From contig DAHUYP010000033.1 of NCBI GenBank assembly GCA_027315105.1, positions 1 through 58,172 of the forward strand: a stretch of 58,172 bases of DNA, written 5' to 3'. A program made the position numbers and the translations under genes. Of this stretch, positions 1 to 7,423 are shown one piece after another. The notes under the pieces are model-generated. The model saw only the letters and a list, made by a program, of their open reading frames with translations. It was not told the origin of the DNA and did no database searches. Source of the DNA: Gammaproteobacteria bacterium (lineage in GTDB: Bacteria > Pseudomonadota > Gammaproteobacteria > Steroidobacterales > Steroidobacteraceae). How positions within the stretch are numbered: position 1 is the stretch's first letter; every line of letters begins with the position of its first letter.

Positions 1-198
1 AGCGGGGGCCGCGAGCGGCAGCGCGGCCGCCGCTGCGCCGCCGGCAGCCGCGAGCGCCGCCGCGAAATCGATGTCGCGGGCCTTGTAGTTGGGCGTATCG
101 GCATTGGCGAGATTCGCCGCCAGCACCTGCGTGCGCTGGGCTTCGAGCGTCAGCGCCTGCGCGTGCACGCCAAGATAGCTGTCCAGGTTCAATGCCAT
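1..198 (-). CDS. flgB: Flagellar basal-body rod protein FlgB (N-terminal part, runs off the left edge)
   Basis: The first 66 residues are present. They start [20 protein letters not shown] and continue with the rod/hook signature [16 protein letters not shown], the conserved N-terminal motif of the FlgB/FlgC/FlgE/FlgF/FlgG family that forms the coiled-coil rod core. The sequence that follows is Ala-rich and is cut by the window edge. FlgB is a proximal rod subunit exported by the flagellar type III apparatus. The gene diverges from flgA, and a sigma-54 promoter lies 27 or so bases upstream of the ATG. FlgB rather than another rod protein is inferred from its position next to flgA. Confidence 0.88.
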   Translation of the reverse strand, partial: MALNLDSYLGVHAQALTLEAQRTQVLAANLANADTPNYKARDIDFAAALAAAGGAAAAALPLAAPA

Positions 199-234
199 GT
201 TGCCCTCGTGGGTTGATCCACTCGGGCTGGCAGG

Positions 235-250
235 AGCAAGGCGCGTGCCA
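235..250 (-). promoter_or_regulatory. Sigma-54 promoter of flgB
   Basis: Read on the minus strand the site is TGGCACGCGCCTTGCT, which matches the -24/-12 consensus TGGCACG-N4-TTGCW exactly, with GG and GC separated by 10 bases. Transcription would start near 224, leaving a short leader before the flgB ATG at 198. A sigma-54 activator of the FleQ or FleR type is expected to act here; its binding site was not identified. Confidence 0.85.
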
Positions 251-454
251 CGCGCCGGAAGCGGGATCCGGCGCACGCAAATGTGTGATGAAATTCCGTT
301 CGCCGCGGCGGACGCGCCGTTCGCGCCCGCGATCGACGGCTGACGACGGCCGCCGAGCGGCAAGAGTTTGCCGTCGCGCGCGCGGCGCTGCGCCTGCAGC
401 CGTTAACGGCAGCGGCCGCCGCCGCTTGAGCGTCGGAAATCCGTCACCGGCCCG

Positions 455-470
455 TGGCACGGCGATTGCT
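455..470 (+). promoter_or_regulatory. Sigma-54 promoter of flgA
   Basis: The site TGGCACGGCGATTGCT matches the sigma-54 consensus fully (GG at 456-457 and GC at 468-469, 10 bases between). Transcription would start near 481, about 29 bases before the flgA ATG at 510. The 204 bases between this promoter and the flgB promoter hold no gene and are the likely place for enhancer binding. Confidence 0.85.
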
Positions 471-509
471 CGCTACCTGGCTCTACTGGTCGTACGCGCA
501 ATCGATACT

Positions 510-1217
510 ATGAATGCAATACACACTCGCGTTGCTGGCGCCATGGCGCTGGGCTTCGCCACGGCGGCGCTCGCCGCCGCCGGCCCGACAGTCGACGTTT
601 CTTCTATACAGAGTACGGCCGAGCGCGCCGTGCGGCACGAGATCGGACATACCGATGCGTCGCTGATGGTGCGCGCGCAGCCGCTCGATCCGCGCTTGCG
701 CCTGGCCCAGTGCGACAAGCCGCTGAGCGCGGCCATCGCCGGTGACGGGCAGCCGCGCGCGCGCACCACCGTCGCCGTGCACTGCGACGGCGCGACGCAC
801 TGGACCGTCTACGTGACCGTCACGATCGACTCGGAATTCACGGTGCTGGTGGCAAAACGCGCCCTGTCGCGCGATGCCGAGCTCGGCGCCGCCGACTTCG
901 AGCTGGCGCGGCGGCAGTTGCCCGGATTGACCACGGATTATGTGACCGACCCGGCGACGCTGGCCGGCCAGCGGTTGCAGCGGCCGGTTGCCAGCGGCGA
1001 AGCCCTGACCCTCGGAGCCCTCACGCCGGCCAACGTCATTCACCGCGGCCAGCAGGTCACGCTGATCGCCGCGTCCGGTGGCTTCGAGGTCCGCATGAGC
1101 GCGGTGGCGCTGTCCGACGGTCGGCTCGCCGACCGGATCCGGGTGCAGAACCTGAGCTCGCAGCGGGTCGTGGAGGGCATCGTGCGCTCCAACAGCGTCG
1201 TCGAAGTGCCATTATGA
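510..1217 (+). CDS. flgA: Flagellar P-ring assembly chaperone FlgA
   Basis: 235 residues starting MNAIHTRVAGAMALGFATAA with a Sec signal peptide that ends around AALAAAG. The mature protein shows the SAF-type domain typical of FlgA C-termini, with V-A-K-R-A-L-S-R-D-A-E-L and the closing V-R-N/Q-L-S-S-x-R-V-V-E-G-x-V. FlgA is the periplasmic chaperone for P-ring protein FlgI. The reading frame is open further upstream, but the ATG at 510 is chosen because it begins the signal peptide and lies just downstream of the sigma-54 promoter; upstream codons would lie across that promoter. Confidence 0.92.
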   Translation: MNAIHTRVAGAMALGFATAALAAAGPTVDVSSIQSTAERAVRHEIGHTDASLMVRAQPLDPRLRLAQCDKPLSAAIAGDGQPRARTTVAVHCDGATHWTVYVTVTIDSEFTVLVAKRALSRDAELGAADFELARRQLPGLTTDYVTDPATLAGQRLQRPVASGEALTLGALTPANVIHRGQQVTLIAASGGFEVRMSAVALSDGRLADRIRVQNLSSQRVVEGIVRSNSVVEVPL

Positions 1218-1232
1218 CAGCCTGCGAGCGTC

Positions 1233-1259
1233 TAAAGTTTGACGGCCGCCGGCCGATAG
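1233..1259 (+). promoter_or_regulatory. Sigma-28 (FliA) promoter of flgM-flgN
   Basis: TAAAGTTT at 1233-1240, an 11-base spacer and GCCGATAG at 1252-1259. This matches the enterobacterial FliA consensus TAAAGTTT-N11-GCCGATAA at all but the last base. It lies in the 70-base gap between flgA and flgM, so flgM, which encodes the sigma-28 inhibitor, is predicted to be transcribed by sigma-28 itself. Confidence 0.88.
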
Positions 1260-1287
1260 CTGCCATGAGGAGTGCAAGGAGACCCTA

Positions 1288-1608
1288 GTGGCAAGCAGTA
1301 TCAAGGGACTGGACGGCGGATCCATCGGGGCCAGCGGCAGCGGCAGCCCGATCGAGCAGGTGCGTCCCGGCACCGCCGCCGGTACCTCCACCGCTGCGCC
1401 GCGCTCCAATGCCGACGACGTGCAGATCACGGACTCCGCCCGCCGGCTGGCCTCGTTGGCGCAGGCGGTACGGGACACGCCCGAGGTCGATTCGCAACGC
1501 GTGCAGTCGCTGCAGCAGGCGGTCGAAAGCGGCCACTACGCCATCAACCCGGAGCGCATTGCCGACGGACTGCTGCGGTTCGAGCGGCTGCTCGGCAGCG
1601 GCAAGTGA
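1288..1608 (+). CDS. flgM: Anti-sigma-28 factor FlgM
   Basis: 106 residues. The first half is Gly/Ser/Ala/Pro-rich and probably disordered. The second half has the FlgM pattern D-D-V-Q-I-T-D-S-A-R-R-L, then E-V-D-S-Q-R-V-Q-S-L-Q-Q-A-V-E-S-G-H-Y-A-I and N-P-E-R-I-A-D-G-L-L-R-F-E, the helices that hold FliA in other bacteria. The start is GTG, chosen because AAGGAG (1276-1281) lies six bases upstream. FlgM keeps sigma-28 inactive until it is exported through the finished hook-basal body. It is followed 9 bases later by flgN. Confidence 0.92.
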   Translation: MASSIKGLDGGSIGASGSGSPIEQVRPGTAAGTSTAAPRSNADDVQITDSARRLASLAQAVRDTPEVDSQRVQSLQQAVESGHYAINPERIADGLLRFERLLGSGK

Positions 1609-1617
1609 CGCGCCGAC

Positions 1618-2103
1618 ATGAGTCTGCAGCGCGCCGACGTCCATCAGGCCCTGAGCCGCATTCTCGACGAGGAATCGCGGCTGCTCAACGAGCTCGAAGC
1701 GCTGCTCAGAGAGGAGACGGCGATCCTGCAGCGCGACGACGCCGTTGAGATCACCGGCATCGGCTCCAGGCGCCAGGGCTGCGTCGACGCCCTGACCCGG
1801 CTGGACAACGAACGCACGGATACCTGCCGCATGCTGTCCTTCGGCCAGGGAGGCGGCGCGGTCGCGAGGCTGCATGCATGGAGCGATCCGAGCGGCAAAC
1901 TCGACTCGCTGTGGCTCGCGAATCTGGAGATCGCCCGGCGCTGCAAGAAGATCAATGATGCGAACGGCGCCATCGTCGGCGCCAAGCTCGGTCGCGTGCA
2001 GAAACTGCTCATGGTTCTGCGCGGCACCGCGCCGCTGCCCGTCTACGGCGCGCGTGCGTCCCGCTACGGATCGCTCGGCTCGCGCGATCTCGGCCGCGCC
2101 TGA
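1618..2103 (+). CDS. flgN: Flagellar export chaperone FlgN
   Basis: 161 residues, largely helical, with E-E-S-R-L-L-N-E-L-E-A-L-L-R-E-E-T at residues 18-34 and a Q-R-D-D-A-x-E-I motif, the usual N-terminal pattern of FlgN. FlgN is a cytoplasmic chaperone for the hook-filament junction proteins FlgK and FlgL. The call rests on this pattern plus its place directly after flgM, the standard flgMN arrangement. The Gly/Arg/Ser-rich tail after residue 140 is probably flexible. It ends 10 bases before the convergent pgl stop. Confidence 0.85.
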   Translation: MSLQRADVHQALSRILDEESRLLNELEALLREETAILQRDDAVEITGIGSRRQGCVDALTRLDNERTDTCRMLSFGQGGGAVARLHAWSDPSGKLDSLWLANLEIARRCKKINDANGAIVGAKLGRVQKLLMVLRGTAPLPVYGARASRYGSLGSRDLGRA

Positions 2104-2113
2104 TCGCCGGCGC

Positions 2114-2836
2114 TCACGGCGACCAGTACACCGTCACCGGCACGTTCTGCTGCAGCAGCAGCCCGCGCACCGGCATATCGACCACCGGCCCGCGCGCCCG
2201 GGCGCGCTCATCGGTCGCCAATTTTTGGCCGCCGACGATCAGCACCGCGATGGCGCGTGCGTCGGTCAGCGCGCGCAGGTTCAGGCTCAAGCGCGCGTGC
2301 GGGGCTGCCGGCGCCGTCATCGCGATGCAAGCGGGCGGACCCGACAGATCGAGCCCGGCGCCGAGCCCGGGTGAATCCGGAAACAGCGACGCGATATGGC
2401 CGTCGTCGCCCATGCCGAGCAGCACGAAATCGAACGGCCGCGGCAGCTCGGCGACCGCGGACCAGCCCGCAGCGGCGCCGCTGCGCGGATCGGCAGCGGC
2501 GTTCTTGAGTCCGACGAAATTGCACCTCGCCGCCGCATTGCGCAGCAGGTGCTCGCGCACCAGCCGTTCGTTGCTGCCACCGCTGGCGGGGTCGACCCAA
2601 CGCTCATCGGTCAGCGTCACCCAGACGCTCTGCCAATCGAGTTCGACGCTCGAGAGTCGATCGAACAGCGCGATCGGCGTGCGCCCTCCGGGGACCACGA
2701 GGCTCGCGCCGCGTCCGGCGCTCAGGCCGGTCTCCAGCGCCGATGCAATGTCCGCCGCCAGCGCCTCGGTCAGTGCCGAGGCGTCCGCAAAGCGGCGCTC
2801 GCGCGCCTCAAAGCTCGCCATGCCAGGCATATCCAT
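2114..2836 (-). CDS. pgl: 6-phosphogluconolactonase
   Basis: 240 residues of the NagB/PGL fold. Seen are L-V-V-P-G-G-R-T-P (substrate-binding loop), V-T-L-T-D-E-R-W-V followed by [11 protein letters not shown], and [19 protein letters not shown], all hallmarks of the DevB/Pgl family. It hydrolyses 6-phosphogluconolactone from Zwf to 6-phosphogluconate, which Edd then uses. The ORF overlaps the zwf end by 29 bases from the ATG at 2836; an internal ATG at 2821 (MASFEARER) is an equally possible start. It is translationally coupled to zwf. Confidence 0.93.
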   Translation of the reverse strand: MDMPGMASFEARERRFADASALTEALAADIASALETGLSAGRGASLVVPGGRTPIALFDRLSSVELDWQSVWVTLTDERWVDPASGGSNERLVREHLLRNAAARCNFVGLKNAAADPRSGAAAGWSAVAELPRPFDFVLLGMGDDGHIASLFPDSPGLGAGLDLSGPPACIAMTAPAAPHARLSLNLRALTDARAIAVLIVGGQKLATDERARARGPVVDMPVRGLLLQQNVPVTVYWSP

Positions 2837-4292
2837 CCCGACCGATCAGCGAGCTGGCGGCCGCGGGACCCCAGCTGCCGGCGGTGTAGGCCTTCGGCCG
2901 CTCATCCGACTGCAGCCAGGCGTCGCGGATCGGGTCGATCCAGCGCCAGGCCACATCGAGCTCGTCGCGGCGCATGAACAGCGTCAGATTGCCCTTGATC
3001 ACGTCCGTCAGCAACCTCTCATAAGCATCGAGCTGCGGCGTCCTGACGGTATCTGCCATGTCGAGCCGCAAGTCAACCGGACGCAGCCGCATCGTCTCGC
3101 CGGGGTTCTTGGCCAGGATCGTCAGCGTGATCGAGTCGCGCGGCTGCAGCGAAATCACCAGGCGGTTGGCCGTGACGGTGTCCGAGCTCTCGAAGATCGA
3201 ATGCGGCACGTCCTGGAAATGGATCACGATGTCGGCGCTCTGCTCGGCCAGGCGCTTGCCGGTCCGCAGGTAGAACGGCACGCCGGCCCAGCGCCAGCTA
3301 TCGATCTGGGCCTTGAGCGCTACGAACGTCTCCGTGGCGCTGTCGGCCGGAATGCCCTCCTCTTCCAGGTACCCGACCACCGGCAGACCATTGACGGCGC
3401 CCGCCTTGTACTGCCCGCGCACCACGTTGCTGGCGACATCACGGGCCACCAGCGGGCGCAGCGCACGCAGCACCTTGAGTTTCTCGTCACGCACCGCATC
3501 GGGATGATTCGACACCGGCGGCTCCATCGCCATGATGCACAGCAGCTGCAGCAGATGATTCTGCACCATGTCGCGCAGCGCGCCGGTGTGGTCGTAGAAC
3601 GCGCCGCGGGACTCGACCCCGATCTGCTCGCCGACCGTGATCTGCACGTGGCTGATCAGGCCGCGGCGCCAGAGCGGTTCGAACAGCGCGTTGCCGAAGC
3701 GTAACGCCAGCAGGTTCTGCACCGCCTCCTTGCCGAGATAGTGATCGATGCGATAGATCTGGCGCTCCGGAAAGATGGCGCCGACATTCTGGTTGATGTG
3801 CTCGGCCGAGACCCGGTCCTGGCCCAGCGGCTTCTCGAGCACGACGCGCGCGCCGGGCGTCACCAGGTCCGCGGCCGCCAGGTTGCGGCATATGGTCTCG
3901 AACAGCGCCGGCGCGGTGGAGAGGAAGAACACGCGCACCTGCGCCGGCCGGTCGGCGAGCTTGGCCGCGAGCTTCGCGTAGTCCGCCGGGTGCGTCGCGT
4001 CCAATCCGACGTAGTCCAGCGTGCGGCTGAACGCCCGCCAGCGCGTCGCATCCAGGCCCTGCGGCAGGAAATTCCTGCTGCTGTGCTCGACCTGCGTCAG
4101 ATAGTCATCGCGCTGGATGCTGCTGCGCGCGACACTGATGATACGCGCATGAGTCGGAAACAGACCCGCCACGTAGCGGCGATACAGCGCCGGCAGCAGC
4201 TTGCGCAGCGCCAGGTCGCCGGTGCCGCCGAACAACACCAGGTCGAAGTCGGGCAGCTGCGTCGGAGTCTTCGAACGGTCTCTGGAAGCCAA
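2808..4292 (-). CDS. zwf: Glucose-6-phosphate 1-dehydrogenase
   Basis: 494 residues, a normal length for bacterial Zwf. The N-terminal nucleotide-binding motif [13 protein letters not shown] sits at residues 20-32, and the substrate motif R-I-D-H-Y-L-G-K-E lies near residue 180. It oxidises glucose 6-phosphate with NAD(P). The start is a TTG preceded by AAGGAA (complement of 4301-4306). A -10-like TACAAT on the minus strand (complement of 4329-4334) lies in the gap before edd. zwf and pgl form one unit, divergent from edd-eda, so all four enzymes of the pathway from glucose 6-phosphate are together. Confidence 0.95.
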   Translation of the reverse strand: MASRDRSKTPTQLPDFDLVLFGGTGDLALRKLLPALYRRYVAGLFPTHARIISVARSSIQRDDYLTQVEHSSRNFLPQGLDATRWRAFSRTLDYVGLDATHPADYAKLAAKLADRPAQVRVFFLSTAPALFETICRNLAAADLVTPGARVVLEKPLGQDRVSAEHINQNVGAIFPERQIYRIDHYLGKEAVQNLLALRFGNALFEPLWRRGLISHVQITVGEQIGVESRGAFYDHTGALRDMVQNHLLQLLCIMAMEPPVSNHPDAVRDEKLKVLRALRPLVARDVASNVVRGQYKAGAVNGLPVVGYLEEEGIPADSATETFVALKAQIDSWRWAGVPFYLRTGKRLAEQSADIVIHFQDVPHSIFESSDTVTANRLVISLQPRDSITLTILAKNPGETMRLRPVDLRLDMADTVRTPQLDAYERLLTDVIKGNLTLFMRRDELDVAWRWIDPIRDAWLQSDERPKAYTAGSWGPAAASSLIGRDGYAWHGEL

Positions 4293-4438
4293 TCCGTAGG
4301 TTCCTTTTCAGATGAGCGGAGCGCGGCCATTGTACGATGCCGCCCCGGCAGGTCGTCGCCGACCGCAGCGCGCAAACCAGTCACGTCGCCAGCCGACTGT
4401 TATATATTCGCGCCACATCCTATGCGCCTACCCCGCTC

Positions 4439-6280
4439 GTGAGCAACGCAACGATACCCAATCCGCCGCTGCATGCCAGCGTCGCGGACGTCACGGCCCG
4501 CATCCGTGCGCGCAGTCGCCACAGCCGCCATGACTACCTGCAGCGCATGCATTCGGCCCGCAGCGCCGGCGCGGCGCGCGGCCGCCTCGGCTGCACCAAC
4601 TTCGCCCACGGTTTTGCGGCCGCCGGCGCCGGCGACAAGGAGGCGCTGCGTTCGCTGGCGTGGCCCAACATCGCGATCGTCTCGGCCTACAACGACATGC
4701 TGTCGGCGCATCAGCCGCTGGAGCGTTTCCCGGCGCTGATCCAGCTGGCGGCGCGCGAAGCCGGCGCAGTGGCACAGTTCGCCGGCGGCGTGCCGGCGAT
4801 GTGCGACGGCATCACGCAGGGCATGCCGGGCATGGAGCTGTCGCTGTTCAGCCGCGATGTGATCGCGATGGCCACGGCCGTGGCCCTGGCACACGACATG
4901 TTCGACGCCGCGCTGTGCCTCGGGGTGTGCGACAAGATCGTGCCGGGCCTGCTGATCGGCGCGCTCTCGTTCGGCTATCTGCCGGTCATCTTCGTTCCGG
5001 GCGGACCGATGCCGTCCGGCATCGCCAATCAGGACAAGGCGCGCGTGCGCCAGCTCTATGCCCAGGGCAAGGCGGATCGACAGGCGCTGCTCGAGTCGGA
5101 GGCCGGCAGTTATCACGCGCCGGGCACCTGCACGTTCTACGGCACCGCCAACAGCAACCAGATGCTGATGGAGGTCATGGGCCTGCACCTGCCGGGCTCG
5201 GCGTTCGTGCATCCCAACACGCCGCTGCGCGACGCGTTGACGCGCGCCGCGGCCAAGCGTGCGGCCGCGATCACGGCGCTCGGAGCGCACCATCTGCCGC
5301 TGTGCGACACCGTCGATGAGCGCACGATCGTCAATGCGATCGTGGGGCTGCTCGCGACCGGCGGGTCCACCAACCACACCATCCACCTGGTCGCGATGGC
5401 GCGCGCCGCCGGCCTGGTCATCAATTGGGACGACTTCAGCGATCTGTCGCGCGTGGTGCCGCTGCTGGCGCGCATCTACCCGAACGGCAGCGCCGACGTG
5501 AACCAGTTTCATGCCGCCGGCGGCATGGGCTTCCTGATCCGCGAGCTGCTCGGCGCCGGTCTCCTGCATGCCGATACCCGCACCGTCATGGGCGGCGGTC
5601 TGGCCGCCTACGCGCAGCAGCCCGTCCTGGTCGACGGCGAACTGCGCTGGTGCGCACCGCCCGCGCACAGCGCCGACCCGGGTGTGCTGCGGCCCGTGTC
5701 CGAGCCGTTCAGCGCCGACGGCGGTCTGAAGCTGCTGTGCGGCAATCTCGGGCGCGCCATCGTCAAGACCTCGGCCGTGGCCGCCGAGCATCGCATCATC
5801 GAAGCCCCGGCGCTGGTGTTCGACCATCAGGAGGCGGTCGCGGCCGCCTTCGCCGACGGCCGGCTCGATCGCGACGTCGTCGTGGTGGTGCGATTTCAGG
5901 GACCGCGCGCCAATGGCATGCCGGAGCTGCATGCCCTCACCCCGCCGCTGACAGTGGTGCAGAAGCGCGGCCATCGCGTCGCGCTGGTCACCGACGGCCG
6001 CATGTCGGGCGCGTCCGGCAGCGTACCGGCGGCGATTCACGTCACGCCCGAATGCCTGAACGGCGGCCCGCTCGGGCGCGTGCGCGACGGCGACATCATC
6101 CGGCTCGACAGCCTCGCCGGGCTGCTCGAGGCGCGGGTGCCGCAGGCCGAGTGGCAGCGCCGCGAGCCGGCGCGCGCGCAGCTGTCGGCCAACGAGCACG
6201 GCCTGGGCCGGGAGCTGTTCGGCACCTTCCGCGCGGCCGCCGGCGACGCGGAGTCCGGCGCCCTGTCCTGCCACGCATGA
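4439..6280 (+). CDS. edd: Phosphogluconate dehydratase (Entner-Doudoroff)
   Basis: 613 residues from a GTG start ([10 protein letters not shown]), close to the usual length of about 608. The IlvD/Edd family iron-sulfur cysteines are in place: G-C-T-N-F-A-H-G-F near the N-terminus, [10 protein letters not shown] and [12 protein letters not shown]. The C-terminal motif D-G-R-M-S-G-A-S-G is also present. It converts 6-phosphogluconate to KDPG. The frame is open from an ATG at 4337, but that would add 34 non-conserved residues and cross the AT-rich TTATATATTC at 4400-4409, which looks like the promoter. Confidence 0.94.
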   Translation: MSNATIPNPPLHASVADVTARIRARSRHSRHDYLQRMHSARSAGAARGRLGCTNFAHGFAAAGAGDKEALRSLAWPNIAIVSAYNDMLSAHQPLERFPALIQLAAREAGAVAQFAGGVPAMCDGITQGMPGMELSLFSRDVIAMATAVALAHDMFDAALCLGVCDKIVPGLLIGALSFGYLPVIFVPGGPMPSGIANQDKARVRQLYAQGKADRQALLESEAGSYHAPGTCTFYGTANSNQMLMEVMGLHLPGSAFVHPNTPLRDALTRAAAKRAAAITALGAHHLPLCDTVDERTIVNAIVGLLATGGSTNHTIHLVAMARAAGLVINWDDFSDLSRVVPLLARIYPNGSADVNQFHAAGGMGFLIRELLGAGLLHADTRTVMGGGLAAYAQQPVLVDGELRWCAPPAHSADPGVLRPVSEPFSADGGLKLLCGNLGRAIVKTSAVAAEHRIIEAPALVFDHQEAVAAAFADGRLDRDVVVVVRFQGPRANGMPELHALTPPLTVVQKRGHRVALVTDGRMSGASGSVPAAIHVTPECLNGGPLGRVRDGDIIRLDSLAGLLEARVPQAEWQRREPARAQLSANEHGLGRELFGTFRAAAGDAESGALSCHA

Positions 6281-6302
6281 ATCCCACCGCGCTCCCCCGA
6301 GC

Positions 6303-6959
6303 ATGCAATCCGAGTCGAACGTGACCACATCCATGCGCGACATCATGGCGCTGGCACCGGTCATCCCGGTGCTCACGATACAGCGTCTCGAGCAGGCCGT
6401 GCCGCTGGCCCAGGCGCTGGTGCGCGGCGGCCTGCGGGTGCTCGAGGTCACCCTGCGCACGCCCTGTGCGCTCGAGGCGATCGGCGCCATGCGCTCGGCG
6501 GTCGGCGCAGCGATCGTCGGCGCAGGGACGTTGACGCGCGGCAGCGATTTTCGCGACTGCGAGGCCGCGGGCGCCCAGTTTGGCGTCACACCGGGACTGA
6601 CCGGCGAATTGATCGCGGCCGCCAGGCGGGCCGGCTTTCCATTGCTGCCCGGGATCATGACGCCGACCGAGTTGATCGCCGCGCGGGCGGCCGGCTTCGA
6701 CGCCTGCAAGCTGTTTCCGGCGCAGCAGGCCGGGGGCATCGCCATGCTCAAGGCACTGGGCGGACCGTTCCCCGATCACGCGTTCTGCCCCACGGGCGGG
6801 GTCACGCGCGCCAATGCGCAGGAATATCTCGCGCTGGCGAACGTCCTGTGCGTCGGCGGTTCCTGGGTGGCACCCGCTGCGGCGCTCGAAGTCGGGGATT
6901 GGGCAGCAGTCGAGTCGTTGGCGCGCGACGCGGCGAGCCTGCGCCGCGTCGCACTATAG
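6303..6959 (+). CDS. eda: KDPG aldolase (2-dehydro-3-deoxy-phosphogluconate aldolase)
   Basis: 218 residues of a TIM-barrel class I aldolase. Visible are P-V-I-P-V-L-T-I, L-E-V-T-L-R-T-P with the catalytic Glu, G-A-G-T-L, and the Schiff-base lysine in D-A-C-K-L-F-P-A (K136), followed by F-C-P-T-G-G-V. It splits KDPG into pyruvate and glyceraldehyde 3-phosphate. It lies 22 bases after edd and is probably co-transcribed. An internal ATG at 6333 (MRDIMALAP) is a possible alternative start and would be closer to family length. Confidence 0.94.
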   Translation: MQSESNVTTSMRDIMALAPVIPVLTIQRLEQAVPLAQALVRGGLRVLEVTLRTPCALEAIGAMRSAVGAAIVGAGTLTRGSDFRDCEAAGAQFGVTPGLTGELIAAARRAGFPLLPGIMTPTELIAARAAGFDACKLFPAQQAGGIAMLKALGGPFPDHAFCPTGGVTRANAQEYLALANVLCVGGSWVAPAAALEVGDWAAVESLARDAASLRRVAL

Positions 6960-7008
6960 CTCTCCGGGCGCGCAGCCACGCGCGATATCCGGTAGATTTG
7001 GCTCCACC

Positions 7009-7326
7009 ATGACATCTGGGCCGCTCAACAGTCTGCGACGCCGGCCGCTGCGACGCTCGGTCGCGCTGCTCGCGGCGGTCGCGCTGCTGTTGGCCGGGTT
7101 CGCCCAGGCGGCGCACTATCACAAGGACCAGCCAGCGCGCGGCGTGCAGACCCACCTGCAGTGCCTGCTGTGCCTGCATGCCGATCGCTGGGCAGGCCCG
7201 CCGGTGCCGGCGCTGGCGCGCACACCGGGTCTCGCCGCCAGCACCCTGGTCGCGCCGCTGTCGACGGCGCATCCGGATCGAACCCACGTCGTTCTCTACG
7301 ACGCTCGCGGCCCGCCGCGAATCTGA
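7009..7326 (+). CDS. Small DUF2946-like exported protein, His/Cys-rich
   Basis: 105 residues. An Arg-rich N-terminus and one hydrophobic segment (V-A-L-L-A-A-V-A-L-L-L-A-G-F-A-Q-A) look like a signal peptide or anchor. Directly after it come A-H-Y-H-K and then C-L-L-C-L-H-A-D-R-W, a His/Cys pattern like DUF2946 proteins, which are often beside metal transport genes. No enzymatic motif is seen. It lies 97 bases upstream of a TonB-dependent receptor on the same strand, suggesting a shared role in metal or ligand uptake; the ligand cannot be told from sequence. Family assignment is moderate because the pattern is short. Confidence 0.6.
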   Translation: MTSGPLNSLRRRPLRRSVALLAAVALLLAGFAQAAHYHKDQPARGVQTHLQCLLCLHADRWAGPPVPALARTPGLAASTLVAPLSTAHPDRTHVVLYDARGPPRI

Positions 7327-7423
7327 CTCCTGATCGCCCGGCCCTGAGCGGCGGGCGCAAGCGCTTCCATGCCGCACGGGCCCCGCCCGCTCGCGCACCA
7401 TTGGTTGATCCAGGAACAGATGC

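Noticed and set aside
4400..6751. 783-codon open frame on the minus strand
   Set aside because: It lies opposite edd and eda, is Arg/Gly/Ala-rich with no domain, and is a by-product of high GC in the third codon position of the real genes.
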